From positions 96,052-160,051 of the forward strand of contig JAKOZT010000015.1 in the NCBI GenBank assembly GCA_029779845.1: a stretch of DNA of 64,000 nucleotides. Direction: 5' to 3'. A program made the position numbers and the translations under genes. Under the pieces are notes generated by a model, which was not told where the DNA came from, did not search any database, and worked only from the letters and a program-made list of their open reading frames with translations. The stretch's first letter is position 1, and each line of letters starts with the position of its first letter. Below are positions 21,321 to 29,903 of the stretch, piece after piece. Origin of the DNA: Pseudomonadota bacterium. GTDB taxonomy: Bacteria > Pseudomonadota > Gammaproteobacteria > Burkholderiales > Burkholderiaceae_C.

Positions 21321-21330
21321 GCGCGCGCCG

Positions 21331-21924
21331 ATGGACCACAGTTTCCTCTCCGCGCTGATCCTGCTGCTGCTGGTGCTCGACCCGCTGGGCAGCCTGCCGA
21401 TCTACATCCCGATCATGAACGGCGTGCCGCGCGAGCGCCGCCGCCGCGTGGCGCTGCGCGAGGCGGCGATCGCCTTCGCGGTGCTGCTGGGCTTCATGTT
21501 CGCCGGCGAGGCCTTCCTGCGCGTGATGCACCTGTCGGAGCGCTCGCTCGAAGTGGCCGGCGGCGTGATCCTGCTGATGGTGGCGATCCGCATGATCTTC
21601 GGCGCCGAGGGCGGCGTGTACGGCACGCCCGAAGGCAAGGAGCCGTTGATCTTCCCTCTCGCGGTGCCGCTGCTGGCCGGGCCGTCGGCGATGGCCACCG
21701 TGCTGCTGCTCGCCTCGCGCCAGCCCGATCGGGTGATGACCTGGGTGGCCGCGCTGACGGTGGCGATGGCGCTGTCGGGCTTCGTGCTGCTGGCCTGCGA
21801 ACGCATCCGCCGCCTGCTCGGCGACTCGGTGGTGGCGGCGCTCGAAAAGCTGATGGGCCTGGTGCTCACCGCGATCGCGGTGGAGATGATCCTGGCGGGG
21901 TTGAAGCGCTACTTCCTCGGTTGA
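21331..21924 (+). CDS. MarC-family integral membrane protein
   Basis: A 197-residue protein with six likely TM helices, the size and pattern of the MarC/YhgN family. The N-terminal helix carries the family-typical LLLVLDPLGSLPIYIPI, and the mid region FPLAVPLLAGPSAMATVLLL matches the second conserved block. The family was once linked to multiple antibiotic resistance, but this has not held up and no transport substrate is established. It follows the MscS gene by ten bases. A terminator lies just after the stop. Confidence 0.92.
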   Translation: MDHSFLSALILLLLVLDPLGSLPIYIPIMNGVPRERRRRVALREAAIAFAVLLGFMFAGEAFLRVMHLSERSLEVAGGVILLMVAIRMIFGAEGGVYGTPEGKEPLIFPLAVPLLAGPSAMATVLLLASRQPDRVMTWVAALTVAMALSGFVLLACERIRRLLGDSVVAALEKLMGLVLTAIAVEMILAGLKRYFLG

Positions 21925-21932
21925 GCGGCCAT

Positions 21933-21961
21933 GAAAAAAGGGCCGGTCTTTCGACCGGCCC
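21933..21961 (-). terminator. Intrinsic terminator of the porin gene
   Basis: GGGCCGGTC and GACCGGCCC form a nine-base perfect stem around TTTC. On the minus strand the stem is followed by a run of T (bases 21939 down to 21934), which gives a textbook rho-independent terminator for the porin gene. On the plus strand the tail is poor, so marC may be ended less well by the same hairpin. Confidence 0.85.
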
Positions 21962-21986
21962 TTCTGAACGCTGTGAACTTCCGGTA

Positions 21987-22997
21987 TCAGAAGTTGTGGC
22001 GCACGCCGAAGGCGATGGACGAGAGGTCGTCGCCGAGCGCGTTGCCCGTCACGAAGCGACCCGGGTTGTAGGCGGCAGCCGCGTCGTTGTCGACCTTCGT
22101 GTAGAAGGCGTACAGCTTGGTGCGCTTGCTCAGGTTGTAGTTGTAGCCCAGCGTGAACTGCTTGGCGCCGGTGTCGTTGCCCGAGTACTGGCCGCCGCCC
22201 TTCCACTTGCTGGCGACGCCGACGTTGGCGTGCAGTTCGTTGGCGCCGAAGGCGTACATGGCCGACACGCGGTAGGCGTTACGCTTGGACGTGCCGGTGG
22301 CGTCTTCGATCTCGTTGCGAACGTAGTAGGCACCAAGCGTGACCGGACCCATTTCGTACAGCCCACGCAGGCCGATTTCGCTGTGCTTGTCGTCTTCCAG
22401 CGGGCCGCCGGGGCCTTGCACGTAGCTGGCGCCCAGGTGCAGCGGGCCGCCGACGTAGTTGGCCGCCAGCACGTAGGTCTTGCGGGGCTGGGTGTTCTCG
22501 GCGAGGCCCAGTTGCGCGTCGATCGTCAGGCCGCCGAAGCTCGGCGAGTTGTAGGCGATCGTGTTGGTCGTCACGCCGGGGTACAGGTAGAACGCATCCG
22601 CCGACGAACCGGTGTCGTGGTTGTGCATGCTGATGTAGTCGGCGATGGCGAAGTACGCCGCCGACGGGCCCATGTTGCCCAGGCGCACGCGGCCGAAGTT
22701 GCCCGACAGGGCGACCCAGCTCTCGCGACCCCAGAACGCGCCGGTGGCTTGCGAACCGGTGTCGACGTTGAAGCCATGCTCGATCAGGAACGAAGCCTTC
22801 AGGCCACCGCCGAGGTCTTCGGTGCCCTTGAAGCCGATGCGCGACTGGCTGTCGACCAGCGCGGTGACCGAGGTGTCGCCGACCTTCTGACGCTCGACCG
22901 ACTCGTTCAGGCGGCCATAGACGGTGACGCTGCTTTGGGCCAGGGCGGCGCCGCTGGTCAGGGTGGCCAGGGCGGCCAGGAAGAGAGAGCGCTTCAT
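21987..22997 (-). CDS. Gram-negative general porin
   Basis: A 336-residue outer-membrane beta-barrel porin of the Burkholderia/Neisseria type, which allows diffusion of small hydrophilic solutes. It has a signal peptide (1-20, ending ALA), the typical start of the mature chain QSSVTVYGRLNESVE, repeated amphipathic strands with Tyr/Trp belts (for example LHLGASYVQG and VTLGAYYVRNE) and a C-terminal Phe (RHNF) as needed for BAM recognition. The start at 22997 is supported by the signal peptide and an AGGA site. Upstream in-frame residues to 23126 are not part of the protein. A strong terminator follows it. Confidence 0.95.
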   Translation of the reverse strand: MKRSLFLAALATLTSGAALAQSSVTVYGRLNESVERQKVGDTSVTALVDSQSRIGFKGTEDLGGGLKASFLIEHGFNVDTGSQATGAFWGRESWVALSGNFGRVRLGNMGPSAAYFAIADYISMHNHDTGSSADAFYLYPGVTTNTIAYNSPSFGGLTIDAQLGLAENTQPRKTYVLAANYVGGPLHLGASYVQGPGGPLEDDKHSEIGLRGLYEMGPVTLGAYYVRNEIEDATGTSKRNAYRVSAMYAFGANELHANVGVASKWKGGGQYSGNDTGAKQFTLGYNYNLSKRTKLYAFYTKVDNDAAAAYNPGRFVTGNALGDDLSSIAFGVRHNF

Positions 22998-23130
22998 GTG
23001 GATCCTGTCTTCATTTGAAACACACAGCCGGGAAAACTTGCTCCCCGGAACCAAGGCCCAGATGGTAGATGACAGATTGCGGAAAACCCGAAGTAGCGTT
23101 GCGCCGGAGCGACAACGAGGCGACAAACGG

Positions 23131-23883
23131 TCAGCGGCCGCGCAGGTGCGAGGGCGCTTCGAGGCGCTTGGCCAGCATCGACAAGGCCAGCGTCAGCACC
23201 AGGTAGACCGCCGAGATCGCGAGGTAGGGTTCCCAGTAGCGCGCGTAGGCGCCCGCCACGGTGCGCGCGGCCAGCGCCAGCTCGGCCAGGCCGATGGCCG
23301 ACACCAGCGAGGAATCCTTGATCAAGGTGACGCCTTCGTTGACCAGCGCCGGGATCATGCGCCGGAAGGCCTGCGGCAACACGACGAAGCGCATCGACTG
23401 CGCGTGCGTCAACCCCAGGCTGTAGGCGGCCTGCGTCTGGCCGAGGTGGATGCTCTGGATGCCGGCGCGGAAGATCTCCGAGATGTAGGCGCCGGCGTTG
23501 AGCGTCATCGCCAGCGCGCCGGAGAAGAAGGCGCCGTGGCTCTGGCGGAACTCGCGCGCCGCCTCGCCCGAGAGCAGCAGCCCGCCGTCGGGGTGCACCA
23601 GCATCGGCATCAGCGCGAAGTGCACCAGCAGGATCTGCACGAACAGCGGCGTGCCGCGGAAGAAGCTCACGTAGGCGAGCGTGACGCCGCGCGCCGCCTT
23701 CATCAGCCAGGCGAGCGCGAGCGACTTGGGCGCGGGCGCGTCGCGCGAGCTGCTGACCAGGCCGAGCAGCACGCCCAGCAGCAGCCCTGCGCCGATCGCG
23801 ACGATGGTCAGCTGGATCGTCGTCCACAGGGCGCTGGCGAACAGCGGCCCGTAGCCGGCGAGGATCTCCCAGCGCAGTCCCAC
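23131..23883 (-). CDS. Polar amino-acid ABC transporter permease
   Basis: A 250-residue inner-membrane permease of the HisM/GlnP family. Five or so TM helices are visible (about 12-40, 70-95, 115-140, 185-210, 220-242), and the ATPase-docking EAA loop reads AAYSLGLTHAQSMRFVVLPQAFRRMIP (about 150-178). The N-terminal segment GYGPLFASALWTTIQLTIVAI is family-typical. The start is a GTG at 23881-23883 with no clear ribosome binding site, 25 bases after the binding-protein gene. No ATPase gene lies beside it: the next gene downstream is the porin. Substrate is probably a polar amino acid. Confidence 0.9.
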   Translation of the reverse strand: MGLRWEILAGYGPLFASALWTTIQLTIVAIGAGLLLGVLLGLVSSSRDAPAPKSLALAWLMKAARGVTLAYVSFFRGTPLFVQILLVHFALMPMLVHPDGGLLLSGEAAREFRQSHGAFFSGALAMTLNAGAYISEIFRAGIQSIHLGQTQAAYSLGLTHAQSMRFVVLPQAFRRMIPALVNEGVTLIKDSSLVSAIGLAELALAARTVAGAYARYWEPYLAISAVYLVLTLALSMLAKRLEAPSHLRGR

Positions 23884-23908
23884 GACGACGCTCGCGCCGC
23901 GCCGAGGC

Positions 23909-24772
23909 TTACTTCGACGCCGCCGGCGCCGCGGCGGCCGGGGCGGCGCCGAAGTACTTGGCGTAGATCGTGTCGTAGCTGCCGTCGGCCTTGATGTCGG
24001 CCAGGCCCTTGTTCAGCTTCTCCAGCAGCTCGGCGTTGCCCTTCTTGACCGCGAAGCCGTACTGCTCGGGCGCGAAGGCCTTGTCGCTGACGGTCTTGAA
24101 CTTGGCATCGGGGTTGTTGGTCACGTAGTTGACGACCACGCCGTTGTCGGCCACCACCGCGTCGACGCCGCCCGACTCCAGCTCCTTGAGCGCCAGCGGG
24201 GTCGACTCGAAGCGCTTGATGTTGGTGCTGTTCTTGCCCTGCTGCTTGGTGACGACCTCGTCGCCGGTGGTGCCGGTCTGCACGCCGACCTTGAGCTTCT
24301 TCAGGTCGTCGAACTTGGCCACCTTGGAGGTCGCCTTCACCGCGATCAGCTGGTAGGCGTCGAAGTAGGGGTTGGTGAAGTCCATCGTCTGCTTGCGCTC
24401 GTCGGTGATCGTGATCGACGAGGCGAGGATGTCGCGGTCGCCCTGCTGCAGCGAGTTGAAGATGCCTTCCCAGGGCGTGTTGACGAACTTGATCTCGATG
24501 CCGGCCTTGGCCGCCACGGCGGAGAGCACGTCGACCGTCAGGCCGACGATCTCGCCCTTCTCGTTCTGCGATTCGAAGGGCGCGTAGGCGGCGTCGGTGC
24601 CGACCACGTAGACCTTGGCCGGCGGCGGCGCTGCGGCCACCGAGGCGGCCGGCGCCGGGGCGGCGGCGCTCGGGGCGGGCGCTTCGTCCTTCTTGCCGCA
24701 GGCGGCGAGCAGGGCGCCTGCGAACAGCAGGCCGGCGGTTTGCAGGAATCGACGGGTGGTGATGGCGGTCAT
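23909..24772 (-). CDS. Amino-acid ABC transporter substrate-binding lipoprotein
   Basis: A 287-residue periplasmic binding protein (SBP_bac_3 family). The N terminus shows an Arg-Arg pair (TTRRFLQTAG) and a lipobox LAAC, so the mature protein is a lipoprotein, with possible Tat-like features. After an Ala/Pro linker (about 30-50) the binding fold begins VYVVGTDAAYAPFESQNEKGEIVGLTVDVL and includes FDDLKKLKVGVQTGTTGDE, both typical of polar amino-acid binders. AGGA lies six bases before the ATG. It works with the permease downstream. The ligand is not determined. Confidence 0.92.
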   Translation of the reverse strand: MTAITTRRFLQTAGLLFAGALLAACGKKDEAPAPSAAAPAPAASVAAAPPPAKVYVVGTDAAYAPFESQNEKGEIVGLTVDVLSAVAAKAGIEIKFVNTPWEGIFNSLQQGDRDILASSITITDERKQTMDFTNPYFDAYQLIAVKATSKVAKFDDLKKLKVGVQTGTTGDEVVTKQQGKNSTNIKRFESTPLALKELESGGVDAVVADNGVVVNYVTNNPDAKFKTVSDKAFAPEQYGFAVKKGNAELLEKLNKGLADIKADGSYDTIYAKYFGAAPAAAAPAASK

Positions 24773-24827
24773 GAAGATCCTCGGTGAAGGAAATGTGGCG
24801 CGAAGTGTAAGCGGCGGCGGGCGCGGC

Positions 24828-25616
24828 TCAGACGGCGCGCGTCAGCCAGGCGATCTCTTCGTCGCTGAAGCCGGCGGCGCGGCGCGCGGCGTCGTTGAAG
24901 GGCGGGCGCAGCCTGGGCGCGGCATAGCGTTCGACCAGACCGGGGTAGATCTCCACCGGATCCAGCCCGGCGCGCTCGCAGGTGAAGCGGTACCAGCGGT
25001 TGCCGATCGCGACGTGGCCGATCTCGTCGCGCAGGATCACGTCGAGGATGGCCACGGCCTTCGCATCGCCGGCCTTGGCGAGCTTGGCCTGCAAGGGCGG
25101 CGTGGCGTCGAGCCCGCGCGCTTCCAGCGTGCGTGGCACCAGGGCCATGCGGGCGAGGATGTCGTGCGCGGTGCGCGCGGTCATGGTCCACAGGCCGTCG
25201 TGGGCGTCGAAGTCGCCGTAGTCGTGGCCGAGCGTCAGCAGGTGCCCGCGCAGCAGCGTGAAGTGCATCGCCTCCTCGGCGGCGACGCGGAACCAGTCGC
25301 GGTAGAAGTCCTCCGGCATGCCGGCGAAGCGCCACACCGCATCCAGCCCCAGGTTGATCGCGTTGAACTCGATGTGTGCGATCGCGTGCAGCAGCGCGGC
25401 GCGGCCTTCGGGCGTGAAGGGCGAGCGCGTCGCCACGTCCTTGGGCGCGACGAGGCGCGGGCGCGCCGGGCGGCCGGGCAGGCCGGGTGGCTCATCGAGG
25501 CTCGCATCGGTGGCGATGCGCTCGATGCCGGCCTCGAACGCCGCTCTCACCGCCGCCGCCTTCTCCACCGGGTCGGCGATCTGCAACAAGGCGAGGGCGT
25601 GCTGCCGCAATTCCAT
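24828..25616 (-). CDS. DUF455 ferritin-like di-iron protein
   Basis: A 262-residue protein of the DUF455 group, related to the ferritin-like/rubrerythrin fold and sometimes annotated beside MiaE. Likely di-iron ligands are in HIEFNAINLGLDAVWRF (Glu), AAEEAMHFTLLRGH (Glu, His) and LRDEIGHVAIGNRW (Glu, His), each about one helix apart. The reaction is unknown; an oxidase or hydroxylase role is possible. The start at 25616 follows a GGATAATCC motif very closely. It is divergent from the decarboxylase gene across 39 bases. Confidence 0.85.
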   Translation of the reverse strand: MELRQHALALLQIADPVEKAAAVRAAFEAGIERIATDASLDEPPGLPGRPARPRLVAPKDVATRSPFTPEGRAALLHAIAHIEFNAINLGLDAVWRFAGMPEDFYRDWFRVAAEEAMHFTLLRGHLLTLGHDYGDFDAHDGLWTMTARTAHDILARMALVPRTLEARGLDATPPLQAKLAKAGDAKAVAILDVILRDEIGHVAIGNRWYRFTCERAGLDPVEIYPGLVERYAAPRLRPPFNDAARRAAGFSDEEIAWLTRAV

Positions 25617-25655
25617 GCGCGGATTATCCGCAGCGCCGCTCGATAATCCCCGCCC
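25617..25655. promoter_or_regulatory. Divergent -10 boxes very close to both start codons
   Basis: In this 39-base gap GATAAT occurs on each strand: minus strand at 25623-25628, seven bases from the DUF455 ATG, and plus strand at 25642-25647, eight bases from the decarboxylase ATG. The minus copy lies in the perfect palindrome GCGGATTATCCGC (25619-25631). If these are real -10 boxes, both transcripts would start at or just before the ATG and be nearly leaderless. Neither gene has a ribosome binding site in the gap, which agrees with that reading. Confidence 0.5.
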
Positions 25656-27614
25656 ATGCCGCGCCCGCACAGCCACGTCCTGCTCGTCGTCGCCGACGCC
25701 ACCTTGCGTCGCAACCTGCTCAAAGGCCTGAACGCCGCCGCCAAGAGCCTGCCCAACCCCTGCGGGCTGAGCTTCTCGGGCGTCGAGAGCGCGGCCGAGG
25801 CCTTGCAGATCGCACGCGAGGACGGCGACCTGCAAAGCGTGTTGATCGACACCGGCGGCAACGGCGACACCGGCGACAGCGCCGGCAACGGCGCCGAGCC
25901 CCTGGTGCAGTCGCTCTACGCGCTGCGCCCCGAACTCGACCTGTACGTGCTGGTCGACGGCGCGCACGACGAGGAGACCGTCGGCGCGCTGACGCGCGAG
26001 GCGATCGACGGCTTCTTCATCCGCGACGAGGCCGACCCGCGCGGCTGGTTCCGCATCGTCCAGGCCGAGATCCAGGAGAAGTCGCGCACGCCTTTCTTCG
26101 ACGCGCTGCGCGAATACGTGCTGATGGCCAAGGACGCCTGGCACACGCCGGGGCATTCCTCGGGCGACAGCCTGCGCGGCAGCCCCTGGGCCTCGGCCTT
26201 CCACGAGTTCGTCGGCGAGAACCTGCTGCGCGCCGACCTGTCCGTCTCGGTCGACATGCTCGATTCGCTGCTCGACCCCAAGGGCGTGATCGCGCAGGCG
26301 CAGGACATGGCGGCGCGTGCCTTCGGCGCGCAGCGCACCTTCTTCGCGACCAACGGTACGTCCACCGCCAACAAGGTGATCTTCCAGACCCTGCTGGCGC
26401 CCGGCGACACGCTGCTGCTGGACCGCAACTGCCATAAGTCGGTGCACCACGGCGTGGTGCTGTCGGGCGCGCGCCCGGTCTACCTCGACAGCTCGATCAA
26501 CACTACCTACGGGCTGTTCGGCCCGGTCGCCAAGAAGACGCTGTTCGCGGCCATCGAAGCGCATCCCGAAGCGAAAGCGCTGATCCTCACCTCCTGCACC
26601 TACGACGGGCTGCGCTACGACCTGCCGCCGATCATCGCAGCGGCCCATGCCAAGGGCATCAAGGTGATCATCGACGAGGCCTGGTACGCGCATGCGCGCT
26701 TCCACCCGGCGTTCCGCCCGACCGCGCTGGAGGCCGGCGCCGACTACGCGACGCAGTCGACCCACAAGGTGCTGTCGGCGCTCAGCCAGGCCAGCATGAT
26801 CCACGTGAACGATCCGGACTTCGACGCGCACCTGTTCCGCGAGAACTTCAACATGCATGCGTCGACCAGCCCGCAGTACGGCATCATCGCCAGCCTCGAC
26901 GTGGGCCGCCAGCAGGCGGTGATGGAGGGCTACAAGCTGCTCGCGCGCACGCTCGAACTCGCCGCGGAGTTGCGCGAAGCCATCGACGCCACCGGCGTGT
27001 TCCGCGCGCTGACGCTGGCCGAACTGCTGCCCGCCGAAGTGCAGGGCGACGGCATCGCGCTCGATCCGACCAAGATCACCGTCGACATCTCGAAGTCCGG
27101 CTTCACCGTCGACGAATTCCAGCAGGTGCTGTTCGAGCGCTTCAACATCCAGGTGGAGAAGTCGACCTTCAACACCGTGACGCTGCTGCTGACCATCGGC
27201 ACCACGCGCAGCAAGGTCTCGCGCCTGCACGACGCGCTGCTGCGCCTGGCGCGCGAGGCGAAGGCACCGCGCCGGCTGGTGAAGGCGCCCGAGATCGCGC
27301 GCTTCACTTCGCTGAAGTTCCTGCCGCGCGACGCCTTCTACTGCGAGGGCGAATTGCTGCCGCTGCTCGACGACGACGAGCATGCCAACGCCGCGCTCGA
27401 CGGCCGCGTCTGCGCCGACCAGATCGTGCCGTACCCGCCCGGCATCCCGGCGCTGGTGCCGGGGCAGGTGATCACGCGGGAGACGGTGCGCTTCCTGCTC
27501 TCGCTGATGCGCTCGCACAAGCGCACCGACCTGCACGGCGTGGTGCACGACGGCTACACGCCGTGCATCCGGGTGATGACGCTGGCCGAGGAGCGCGCCA
27601 ACCGCGCGCTCTGA
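25656..27614 (+). CDS. Orn/Lys/Arg decarboxylase, fold-type I PLP enzyme
   Basis: A 652-residue PLP enzyme that decarboxylates a basic amino acid. It has a response-regulator-like wing domain (about 5-130), the PLP domain (about 135-440) with HTPGHSSG (about 165-172) and the Schiff-base lysine in STHKVLSALSQ (Lys371), and a C-terminal domain ending near 650. Shorter than the 710-750 residues of inducible CadA/AdiA/SpeF enzymes, it resembles the constitutive proteobacterial group. Whether it acts on arginine, lysine or ornithine cannot be told. No antiporter gene is adjacent, which argues against a simple acid-resistance pair. Confidence 0.9.
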   Translation: MPRPHSHVLLVVADATLRRNLLKGLNAAAKSLPNPCGLSFSGVESAAEALQIAREDGDLQSVLIDTGGNGDTGDSAGNGAEPLVQSLYALRPELDLYVLVDGAHDEETVGALTREAIDGFFIRDEADPRGWFRIVQAEIQEKSRTPFFDALREYVLMAKDAWHTPGHSSGDSLRGSPWASAFHEFVGENLLRADLSVSVDMLDSLLDPKGVIAQAQDMAARAFGAQRTFFATNGTSTANKVIFQTLLAPGDTLLLDRNCHKSVHHGVVLSGARPVYLDSSINTTYGLFGPVAKKTLFAAIEAHPEAKALILTSCTYDGLRYDLPPIIAAAHAKGIKVIIDEAWYAHARFHPAFRPTALEAGADYATQSTHKVLSALSQASMIHVNDPDFDAHLFRENFNMHASTSPQYGIIASLDVGRQQAVMEGYKLLARTLELAAELREAIDATGVFRALTLAELLPAEVQGDGIALDPTKITVDISKSGFTVDEFQQVLFERFNIQVEKSTFNTVTLLLTIGTTRSKVSRLHDALLRLAREAKAPRRLVKAPEIARFTSLKFLPRDAFYCEGELLPLLDDDEHANAALDGRVCADQIVPYPPGIPALVPGQVITRETVRFLLSLMRSHKRTDLHGVVHDGYTPCIRVMTLAEERANRAL

Positions 27615-27616
27615 CC

Positions 27617-27657
27617 AGGGCCCGTTCGCACTGGCATCCGTAGTGTGAACAGGCCCT
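27617..27657 (+). repeat. Long near-perfect inverted repeat (hairpin) after the decarboxylase gene
   Basis: Arms AGGGCCCGTTCGCACT (27617-27632) and AGTGTGAACAGGCCCT (27642-27657) pair over 16 positions with one mismatch and one G-T pair, around a nine-base loop. It begins three bases after the decarboxylase stop and ends 29 bases before the carbonic anhydrase start. There is no T-run. It may be a terminator-like or REP-like element; a genome-wide copy count would decide. Confidence 0.65.
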
Positions 27658-27686
27658 AAACTTCGCGGCTTCATCGAAGGAAACGC

Positions 27687-28211
27687 ATGGCGATCTACCA
27701 GCTGGACGAGGACATTCCCCGCATCGCCGGCACCGCCTGGGTGGCCGACAGCGCCCAGGTGATCGGTCGCGTCGAACTGAAGGAGGGCGCGAGCGTCTGG
27801 TTCGGCGCGGTGCTGCGCGGCGACAACGAGTGGATCAGCGTCGGCCGCGGCTCCAACGTGCAGGACGGCAGCGTGCTGCACACCGACATCGGCTGCCCGC
27901 TGGTGATCGGCGAAGACGTGACGGTGGGCCACCAGGTCACGCTGCACGGCTGCACGATCGGCGACGGCTCGCTGATCGGCATCCAGGCGGTGGTGCTGAA
28001 CAACGCGAAGATCGGCCGCAACTGCCTCGTCGGCGCCGGCGCGCTGGTCACCGAGGGCAAGGAGTTCCCCGACGGCTCGCTGATCATGGGCGCGCCGGCC
28101 AGGGTGGTGAAGCAGCTCTCGCCGGAGCAGTTCGAGCGGCTGCGTCAGGGGGCGGTGCACTACGCCGAGAAGTCCGAACGCTATGCGCGCGGCCTGAAGA
28201 AGATCGCCTGA
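27687..28211 (+). CDS. Gamma-carbonic anhydrase family protein
   Basis: A 174-residue left-handed beta-helix protein of the gamma-carbonic anhydrase family (YrdA/PaaY-like). Hexapeptide repeats run from about 18 to 140. The three zinc-site histidines are in [17 protein letters not shown] (two His). The active-site loop Glu of Cam-type enzymes is missing, as is common in this branch, so carbonic anhydrase activity is not certain. GAAGG lies six bases before the ATG. Its stop overlaps the hslO start as TGATG. Confidence 0.9.
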   Translation: MAIYQLDEDIPRIAGTAWVADSAQVIGRVELKEGASVWFGAVLRGDNEWISVGRGSNVQDGSVLHTDIGCPLVIGEDVTVGHQVTLHGCTIGDGSLIGIQAVVLNNAKIGRNCLVGAGALVTEGKEFPDGSLIMGAPARVVKQLSPEQFERLRQGAVHYAEKSERYARGLKKIA

Positions 28212-29182
28212 TGTCGGAACTCCACAAGTTCCTGTTCGAAGGCCTGCCGGTGCGCGGCATGCTGGTGCGCCTGACCGAGTCGTGGCAGGAGCTGCTGGCG
28301 CGCCGCACGCGCGCCGCCGACATCTTCCCGCTGCCGGTGCGCACGCTGCTCGGCGAGATGGCGGCGGCCGGCGTGCTGATGCAGGCCAACATCAAGTTCA
28401 ACGGCGCGCTGATCCTGCAGGTGTTCGGCGACGGGCCGGTGCGGCTGGCCGTCACCGAGGTGCAGCCCGACCTGACGTTCCGCGCCACCGCCAAGGTGGT
28501 CGGCGAGGTGGCGCCCGATGCGCGCCTCGAGGCGATGCTCAACCTGCACGGCCAGGGCCGCTGCGCGATCACGCTCGACCCGAAGGACAAGCGCCCCGGC
28601 CAGCAGCCGTATCAGGGCATCGTGCCCTTGCACGGCGACCATCAGGAGCCCTTGCAGGAGCTGTCGCAGGTGCTGGAGCACTACATGCTGCAGTCGGAGC
28701 AGCTCGACACGCGCCTCGTGCTGGCCGCCGACGAGCGCATCGCCGCCGGGCTGCTGATCCAGCGCCTGCCGGTGGAAGGCGCGGGCAACCTGCAAGGCGA
28801 GCGCAACGAAGACCGCATCGGCCAGGACGAGGCCTTCAACCGCATCGCCCATCTGGCCGGCTCGCTGACGCGCAAGGAGTTGCTGACGCTCGACGCCGAC
28901 ACCATCCTGCGCCGCCTGTTCTGGGAGGAGAAGCTGCTGCGCTTCGTGCCGCAGGCCGGCGCGAACGGGCCGCGCTTTCACTGCGGCTGCTCGCGCGAGC
29001 GCGTCGCCGCGATGCTGCGCGGCCTGGGGCGTCCCGAGGTCGACGGCATCCTCGCCGAGCAGGGCCGCGTCGAGATCGCCTGCGATTTCTGCGGCCAGAA
29101 GTACCACTTCGATCCGGTCGACGCGGCGGGGCTGTTCCTGCCGGCCGGCACGCAGCCGCCGGGCAGCAGCGCGATCAACTGA
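28211..29182 (+). CDS. hslO: Redox-regulated chaperone Hsp33
   Basis: Hsp33 is a cytoplasmic holdase that is switched on by oxidative stress through a zinc-bound cysteine centre. The C terminus has the expected CxC (FHCGCSRERV, about 257-265) and CxxC (CDFCGQKYHF, about 294-303) motifs separated by about 30 residues. The N-terminal domain starts [21 protein letters not shown], typical for the family. Length is 323 residues. The start codon shares one base with the stop of the carbonic anhydrase gene, so the two are coupled. Confidence 0.96.
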   Translation: MSELHKFLFEGLPVRGMLVRLTESWQELLARRTRAADIFPLPVRTLLGEMAAAGVLMQANIKFNGALILQVFGDGPVRLAVTEVQPDLTFRATAKVVGEVAPDARLEAMLNLHGQGRCAITLDPKDKRPGQQPYQGIVPLHGDHQEPLQELSQVLEHYMLQSEQLDTRLVLAADERIAAGLLIQRLPVEGAGNLQGERNEDRIGQDEAFNRIAHLAGSLTRKELLTLDADTILRRLFWEEKLLRFVPQAGANGPRFHCGCSRERVAAMLRGLGRPEVDGILAEQGRVEIACDFCGQKYHFDPVDAAGLFLPAGTQPPGSSAIN

Positions 29183-29192
29183 GCGCCGCGGG

Positions 29193-29888
29193 CTATTGAC
29201 GGAAGCGGCGCGCTTCCTCGGCCTCCTTGAGGCGCAGGCACACTGCATCGGCGATGTGCTCGGCCTTGGCGCACTCGCGGTGCTCGCAGAAGCCGCGCGT
29301 CAGCAGGTTGCCGGCGCCGCACAGCTCGGTGACGGACTTGGGCGGGACGATGACCGGCTCGGATGCCGGGGCGGGCGGGGGCGGCGCGGCCACGACCGCT
29401 TCGGGCTGAGAGGCTGCGGGGGCGGGCGCGGCTTCCAGCGCCTGCGGGCGGGCGACCGGCTCGGGAATGCGTTTGCGGCGCTCGGGCGCGCTGGCGGCCG
29501 GGGTGGGCGATGACGCGGGGGCCACGGCGGGTTCGGCCGCAGGCGCGGACATCACCGCCTCCGATGCCGCCGGCGCGGGCGGTGGCGGCGCCACGGCAGC
29601 GGCGGGTGCTGGGGCCGCCGACGCTGCCGACGCGGCCGGAGCCGCCGCCGGCGCGCCCGTTTCACCGGCCGGCCGCAGCATCAGCCACACGCCGCCGCCG
29701 ATCAGCACGGCGACGAGCCCCAGGCCCAGCAGCCGCTTCGGCACGCCGCGCGCCGGCTCGTTCTCGGGCGGAATCAGGATGCTCTCCAGCGGCGGCAGCT
29801 CGGAGGGCACCGTGTGGTGCATCACCAGCGTCGGCGCCGACAACGGATCGAAGTTGTCGTCTTCGGGAAGCAGCGAGCGCGTGGCCAT
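29193..29888 (-). CDS. Membrane protein with Pro/Ala linker and Cys-rich C terminus
   Basis: A 231-residue protein of unknown function. The N-terminal 50 residues are cytoplasmic; one TM helix follows (about 54-71, LLGLGLVAVLIGGGVWLML). Next comes a long Ala/Pro-rich, probably disordered linker (about 75-185). The last 45 residues (ELCGAGNLLTRGFCEHRECAKAEHIADAVC) carry four cysteines and form a small helical domain, probably disulphide-bonded in the periplasm. A similar C-terminal block is found on some membrane proteins of this order. It converges on hslO. Confidence 0.7.
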   Translation of the reverse strand: MATRSLLPEDDNFDPLSAPTLVMHHTVPSELPPLESILIPPENEPARGVPKRLLGLGLVAVLIGGGVWLMLRPAGETGAPAAAPAASAASAAPAPAAAVAPPPPAPAASEAVMSAPAAEPAVAPASSPTPAASAPERRKRIPEPVARPQALEAAPAPAASQPEAVVAAPPPPAPASEPVIVPPKSVTELCGAGNLLTRGFCEHRECAKAEHIADAVCLRLKEAEEARRFRQ

Positions 29889-29903
29889 CGGCGGCGAACG
29901 ATA

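Noticed and set aside
24828..28160. Open frame of 1110 codons on the minus strand
   Set aside because: Only its last 262 codons (the DUF455 protein) are real; the rest is antisense to the decarboxylase and carbonic anhydrase genes.
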